A stretch of 11,037 nt of DNA from Chromera velia (taxonomy: Eukaryota; Sar; Chromeraceae). Below, one piece after another: positions 8,717 through 11,037 of this stretch; within the stretch, counting starts at the first letter, position 1, and the number at the start of each line of letters is the position of its first letter. Where the stretch lies: contig JAHBMJ010003407.1 of the NCBI GenBank assembly GCA_018398765.1, positions 1 to 11,037 on the forward strand, read 5' to 3'. Position numbers and translations under genes: made by a program. Under the pieces are notes generated by a model. That model was not told where the DNA came from. It searched no databases and saw only the letters and a program-made list of their open reading frames with translations.

Positions 8717-9926
8717 ACAGACGCACAGACAGACAAGCACAATCAATCATCCCATTAAAGTGGAACACGGACGGACAAAGAGAGACCATGCAGAGCGGTT
8801 CACTCAAACGACAACATCAGAATCGGAGGACCCCCCCCAAAGAGGACCGCCTAAGCCGACACAGTACGTACACGGTCAGTGCTGCACCGCAACGTGAAAA
8901 ACTGATCACAGCTGGCAGCAGTAACGTGACGCACATTCTCACTGACACTTCAAGACCACATACTGACGCACGCACTGACTGACCCTTGAAGACCACATAC
9001 TCCACCACGAGTCTCTCAAACACGTGTGCCAGAGGTAGGTAGGAGAGGTGCACGTCGTCCGGGGTGATCACCAGCCCCCCGCCCTCGGTGTCAGACCCCG
9101 CCAGATCGAGGGCGGCGATGTTGGAGGCGAAGCATCTGTGAGGGAGCATCGCCCCCTTGGGCGTTCCCGACGTGCCGCTGGTGTAGCAGACTGTGTTGAT
9201 CTGTTCCGTATCGCAGGAAGCGGGGGCGACCGGCTTCTTGGCCCCTTCCTCAATCACTTCTGGCACGGTCATAAGTTTCAACCCTAGTTCTTCGGCTTTT
9301 TTCTTCACTTCGTCGCTCGGTGCATCGAAGAGAATGGCAAGCTCAAGAGAGGGGCATTCGGGCTTTGCTGCTACGAGTGCGTTGAGGCTGTTTCCTTCCA
9401 CACACACGGTCTTCAGTTTGGTCTGATTGATCACAAATCTCACCGTCTCGGGCCCTAACGTCTCATACAGAGGCACCAGGGTGAATGCCTGGCGGTACCC
9501 TGCCAGTGCAGCAATCATCCACTCCTCTCTATTTCGGGAAAAGATCCCGAGAAAAGAGAACTCAGAGGCTCGTTTCTCGTCCTCAAAGGACAAAGACGGA
9601 CAGGCTTCCAACGACACCAAACCAGCCGCAAAGCTGTCTGCGTCCTTCCCCACTTCATCATAAGTCCGCCATGCAAAATCCCCCAAACTGCCGTCTTCAT
9701 TCTTCGTGCGCGTGCCTGTGAAATGCATCGACCCGTTCCGTGCTCGGGCTGCTGCAAACCACTCCCAGCTGGTCTTCAATGGGGTCCCATCAGGGCCACA
9801 CGGGTAGGCAGCCAGCTCTCCATTCCGGCAGTGGACGGACCTGTATGGGCGCGTGTGCTGCGGCCCAACCGGCTCCTCTTCAGAAGGCTTGCCATACACA
9901 ACCTGGCGCGCTTGTACCATTCCCAT
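4537..9926 (-). CDS. Long-chain acyl-CoA synthetase (AMP-forming), seven exons, complete
   Basis: It activates fatty acids: fatty acid + ATP + CoA gives acyl-CoA + AMP + PPi. Exons on the minus strand are 9926-8984, 8598-8414, 8053-7878, 6707-6650, 5885-5738, 5441-5239 and 4881-4537. All introns are GT-AG and all phases match, giving 685 residues, the usual length for the eukaryotic ACSL/FAA class. Visible motifs are the ATP-binding loop [16 protein letters not shown] (248-263), LPLAHVFER (about 297-305), [10 protein letters not shown] (343-352), ATGSAPL (about 410-416), YGLTE (436-440), RGEI (about 491-494), GWFRTGDIG (520-528), the [21 protein letters not shown] region, and TPTFKLKR with the likely catalytic Lys near 662. 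ATG 9926 has AAG before it and G after it. The frame upstream is open only to TGA at 9995-9993 and has no earlier ATG. No signal peptide, membrane segment or C-terminal peroxisomal signal is evident, so location is unknown. A missed 5' targeting exon cannot be excluded. Confidence 0.95.
4882..5238 (-). other. Intron 6 of the synthetase gene, with copies of both borders
   Basis: The 357-nt intron starts GTAGGG and ends GCCGCAG. Close to its 5' end lies a second copy of the donor region (5159-5177, identical over 19 nt to 5225-5243, offset 66). Close to its 3' end lies a degenerate copy of the start of exon 7 (4959-4983 versus 4860-4884, offset 99), whose translation [10 protein letters not shown] echoes the exon's [18 protein letters not shown] motif is at 4983-4989. 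Confidence 0.8.
5159..5243. repeat. Duplicated donor site in intron 6 (offset 66 bp)
   Basis: The segment 5225-5243, which spans the end of exon 6 and GTAGGGAGGGAGG, recurs perfectly at 5159-5177. The distal donor lies after 5173. Its use would add 66 nt (22 codons, no stop, beginning [11 protein letters not shown]) in frame. Confidence 0.8.
5427..5554. repeat. Degenerate copy of the intron 5 acceptor (offset 111 bp)
   Basis: Exon 6 begins (minus strand) AG then GCTACTTCAGAGACG. A related AG then GCTTTCTCAGAGACG ends 111 bp upstream in intron 5 (5538-5554). About 14 of 17 positions agree. The translation GFLRDVNK in the copy resembles GYFRDAEK in the exon. Similarity is short, so this is weaker than the other copies. 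Confidence 0.45.
5855..6066. repeat. 89-bp tandem repeat covering the exon 5 start and its acceptor, 2.4 copies
   Basis: Units start at 5855, 5944 and 6033 (spacing exactly 89). The first two differ at about two positions. The third runs cleanly to 6066 and then diverges. Each unit holds the first ~30 nt of exon 5, the CAG acceptor and about 55 bp of intron including an ATGT-rich stretch. The functional acceptor is the copy at 5887-5886, nearest exon 5. The copies at 5976-5975 and 6065-6064 are intact acceptor sequences too. Confidence 0.92.
5907..5938. repeat. ATGT-rich microsatellite inside the 89-bp unit
   Basis: Interrupted ATGT units (ATGTATGTTTGCATGTAAATGTATGTATGTATG) occupy the intronic half of the repeat unit and recur in the next copy, where GCATGT has become GTATGT. 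Confidence 0.7.
6583..6648. repeat. (CAGA)n microsatellite at the 5' end of intron 4
   Basis: Interrupted CAGACAGA, CAAACAAA and CAGAGAGA units directly follow the exon 4 donor on the minus strand, where they read as TCTG/TCTC pyrimidine-rich sequence. Confidence 0.85.
6650..6707 (-). CDS. Exon 4 of the acyl-CoA synthetase (58-nt, hidden exon)
   Basis: Between large introns 3 and 4 the minus strand reads TTGCAG, then C completing a Gly codon, then [19 protein letters not shown], then GTCTGT. The exon supplies the YGxTE ATP/AMP-binding motif that every acyl-adenylate enzyme needs. It restores continuity between ILEG at the end of exon 3 and VGHVGS at the start of exon 5, as in ACSL proteins (LEGYGQTE, then GHVG). 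Incoming phase 2 and outgoing phase 0 fit both neighbours. It is too short to stand out in an open-frame scan. Confidence 0.92.
6708..7877 (-). other. Intron 3 of the synthetase gene, dominated by a purine/pyrimidine tract
   Basis: The largest intron (1170 nt), GTCAGT to TTGCAG. More than half of it is a GAAA/GGAA/GAGA tract (about 6998-7620). Its 5' end carries a second copy of the exon 3 border (7774-7816). Long Lys/Glu-rich open frames here come from the repeat and are not genes. Confidence 0.85.
6998..7620. repeat. ~620-bp homopurine tract with a ~160-bp higher-order repeat
   Basis: The plus strand is almost only A and G, broken by rare C. Beneath the GAAA pattern is a larger unit: a double AAAAGCAAGAGAG marker starting at 7034, 7197 and 7354 (spacings 163 and 157). 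Each marker is followed by (GA)n, then (GAAG)n/(GGAA)n, then (GAAA)n. About three units plus a GAAA-rich tail are present. Confidence 0.92.
7774..7914. repeat. Duplicated exon 3/intron 3 border (offset 98 bp)
   Basis: Segment 7872-7914 spans the last ~37 nt of exon 3 and the GTCAGT donor. It recurs as 7774-7816 with 41 of 43 positions equal. The copy lies in the intron and retains its own GGGTCAGT donor at 7779-7774. Confidence 0.9.
8054..8413 (-). other. Intron 2 of the synthetase gene
   Basis: 360 nt, GTTCGT to ATGCAG. Its acceptor overlaps a TGCATGC motif (8055-8061), and another lies at 8309-8315. A (CA)n tract sits 20-47 nt upstream of the acceptor. I found no border duplication here. 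Confidence 0.8.
8074..8101. repeat. (CA)n microsatellite in intron 2
   Basis: A perfect AC dinucleotide tract of 28 nt. In the transcript it reads as (GU)n just upstream of the exon 3 acceptor. Confidence 0.95.
8599..8983 (-). other. Intron 1 of the synthetase gene
   Basis: 385 nt, GTCAGT to ATGCAG. It contains a (CA)n tract at 8685-8714 and a copy of its own donor border 37 bp inside (8938-8964). No coding frame is supported within it. Confidence 0.8.
8685..8714. repeat. (CA)n microsatellite in intron 1
   Basis: A perfect CA dinucleotide tract of about 30 nt; it reads as (UG)n in the transcript. Confidence 0.95.
8938..9001. repeat. Duplicated exon 1/intron 1 border (offset 37 bp)
   Basis: Segment 8975-9001 (end of exon 1 plus GTCAGT) recurs at 8938-8964 with 24 of 27 positions equal. 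The copy also keeps a GTCAGT donor (8946-8941), but the base before it is T in place of G. Confidence 0.8.
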
Positions 9927-10658
9927 CTTGGACACAGAGATACGGATACTTGTGACACCTTCGTGATCAGTCTGCCACGCTGCAAGCCCAAGTCACCCTC
10001 GGAGCGAAGAACGAACGAACAGACACGACACCGATCACAACAGAGAGTCAAAAGAGGAGCATACAGTAGGAGTATCTGAATCCAAAACTGCGAGTATCGA
10101 TGTTAAAGAGATCGTCTGCTTATGCGAGCTCAGCCACAAAAAGCCATGACAAATCAGGAGACGAGATGAGCTCGGGCCGGTCCGGGGAGACGCCTTCCGC
10201 GCGCGCGTCGCGCGCGCGTGCATGCGCGCGTGGCTTGACAATCAATTAAAATCAGACATGAAAAAGCCGGCGCGCGCGGACAGAAATACCATGCAGCCCC
10301 CGCCGCCCCGCGTCCAAAGCATGTCCAAAATTGTCCAAAACTCATGATTGAGGGTTTGTGCATGTGTGGTCTGGGGGGTGTATTTTTTGTTAAGTGCCCT
10401 CTCAGCCTCGCTTTCCGGGCCATTATTAAACCCCCAATCTGTCTCAGCCTCTCAGGCCGGTATGCGTTTTTACTCATTAATTGTACCGTGTCTGTAGAAG
10501 ATGCGCACGTATACCAAAAATTCACCTGCAGTAGGTCTTTCTTTGTCGGAACCCTTGCACGCTCATTTCGAGACGTAGCCAACTCGTGCCGTCTCCAGCC
10601 GTCTTCTTCAATCCTGCACCGAACTGTGCCCGGAAACGCGAACGCTTTGCTCTCCACC
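9927..10658. promoter_or_regulatory. Divergent intergenic region between the synthetase and the right-hand gene
   Basis: It should contain the 5' UTRs and promoters of both genes if both starts are as chosen. Visible features are strictly alternating purine/pyrimidine GC runs at 10199-10208 and 10209-10231, a shorter one at 10269-10278, and TGCATGC at 10219-10225 inside the second. No convincing TATA box is placed upstream of either start. The plus frame of the right-hand gene is open from 10239, so part of this region (10344 onward) may be coding. Confidence 0.5.
10199..10231. promoter_or_regulatory. Alternating CG/TG tract with an embedded TGCATGC
   Basis: The sequence alternates purine and pyrimidine for 10 nt and then 23 nt, nearly all CG, a classic Z-DNA-prone composition. 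TGCATGC at 10219-10225 matches the motif bound by some apicomplexan AP2 proteins. Its place between divergent genes makes a regulatory role plausible but unproven. Confidence 0.4.
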
Positions 10659-11037
10659 ATGGCAGTCAGGATCATCACAGACCCTGAGCAGCCCTCTTGG
10701 CAGGTGAGCATTCATAGAGTGCTCACGAGAGGTGGTACGGGTGGCCAGTCGGGACACCAAGTGAAGCTCATGGACGGCGGGGCCCAGCTGGGGGGCAAGG
10801 AATTGAATCGCCGCGTCTTCAAGGCGAACCGGCCGTCTGGCGTCGTAATTGTCGGGGTGGGTGCGGGGGGGGGCAATGAGTTTCTTGTTTTCAGGCAGGG
10901 GTTTGCCGAGAAAGCAAAACAGTTTGTGTCCGAGGGAGGGATTCTGGTCCTGCAAGGAGGGGGAGATTTTGACTTTCGGGAGACCTTTCAGAAGTCATGG
11001 GAGGTGGAGATGGACCGGGGGGGGGGGGGAGGGGGAG
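10659..11037 (+). CDS. Unrecognised protein, 5' part, runs off the right edge
   Basis: I do not recognise this gene. ATG 10659 lies in a strong context (CCACCATGG) and opens a frame of 126 codons to the window edge without a stop. It begins MAVRIITDPEQPSWQVSI. A central part is hydrophobic and Gly-rich (GVVIVGVGAGGG, about 61-72), followed by FVSEGGILVLQGGGDFDF (about 89-106). The latter resembles only loosely the strand-GG-strand pattern of class I glutamine-amidotransferase-like folds, which is speculation. The frame is also open upstream to 10239, with earlier ATGs at 10344 and 10362; a longer N-terminus is possible. A perfect CAG/GTGAGC donor sequence lies at 10701-10709, but splicing to the best acceptor (TTTTCAG, 10888-10894) leads to an early stop. 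Confidence 0.6.
   Translation, partial: MAVRIITDPEQPSWQVSIHRVLTRGGTGGQSGHQVKLMDGGAQLGGKELNRRVFKANRPSGVVIVGVGAGGGNEFLVFRQGFAEKAKQFVSEGGILVLQGGGDFDFRETFQKSWEVEMDRGGGGGG

Noticed and set aside
9927-9935. GTG at 9935 as the synthetase start
   Set aside because: A eukaryotic gene is expected to start at ATG. ATG 9926 is in frame in a good context and loses only three residues.
10154-10955. Minus-strand open frames opposite the right-hand gene
   Set aside because: They lie antisense to a frame with a strong start context, show no recognisable motif, and join poorly with the synthetase gene.

Overview
The window looks like nuclear DNA of an intron-rich protist. Genes are split by GT-AG introns whose sense strand is pyrimidine-rich, microsatellites are dense, and TGCATGC-type motifs are over-represented. 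A chromerid or other photosynthetic alveolate relative such as Chromera is my best guess. It rests on sequence style and not on any search, and confidence is low to moderate.

Layout. (1) 1-1363, plus strand: the 3' part of an unrecognised gene. Three blocks (1-509, 934-980, 1053-1363) join in one frame at GT-AG borders and end at TGA 1361-1363. (2) 1364-4536: about 3.2 kb with no gene I can support. It holds an AT-rich island (about 1520-2440) with small palindromes and repeats, a G-run containing an unresolved base (N at 2567), and a long stretch that is purine-rich on the plus strand and has microsatellites. (3) 4537-9926, minus strand: a complete seven-exon gene for a long-chain acyl-CoA synthetase of the AMP-forming adenylate family. 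The spliced CDS is 2058 nt (685 residues) and all six introns are GT-AG. One 58-nt exon carries the conserved YGxTE-type motif and is easy to miss. (4) 9927-10658: a divergent intergenic region with Z-DNA-prone CpG alternation and a TGCATGC site. (5) 10659 (or 10344) to the right edge, plus strand: the 5' part of an unrecognised gene that runs off the window.

The synthetase converts a free fatty acid, ATP and CoA to acyl-CoA, AMP and pyrophosphate. It is arranged convergently with the left gene and divergently with the right gene. Nothing links the three genes into one pathway.

The most unusual feature is that introns of the synthetase gene carry direct copies of their own exon/intron borders. 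Four cases are clear: intron 1 5'ss, intron 3 5'ss, intron 4 3'ss in three copies of an 89-bp unit, and intron 6 5'ss. Two more are degenerate (intron 5 3'ss and intron 6 3'ss). Some of these copies form plausible alternative splice sites that would insert in-frame residues. This pattern suggests recurrent tandem duplication across splice junctions, a possible route of intron growth or alternative splicing.
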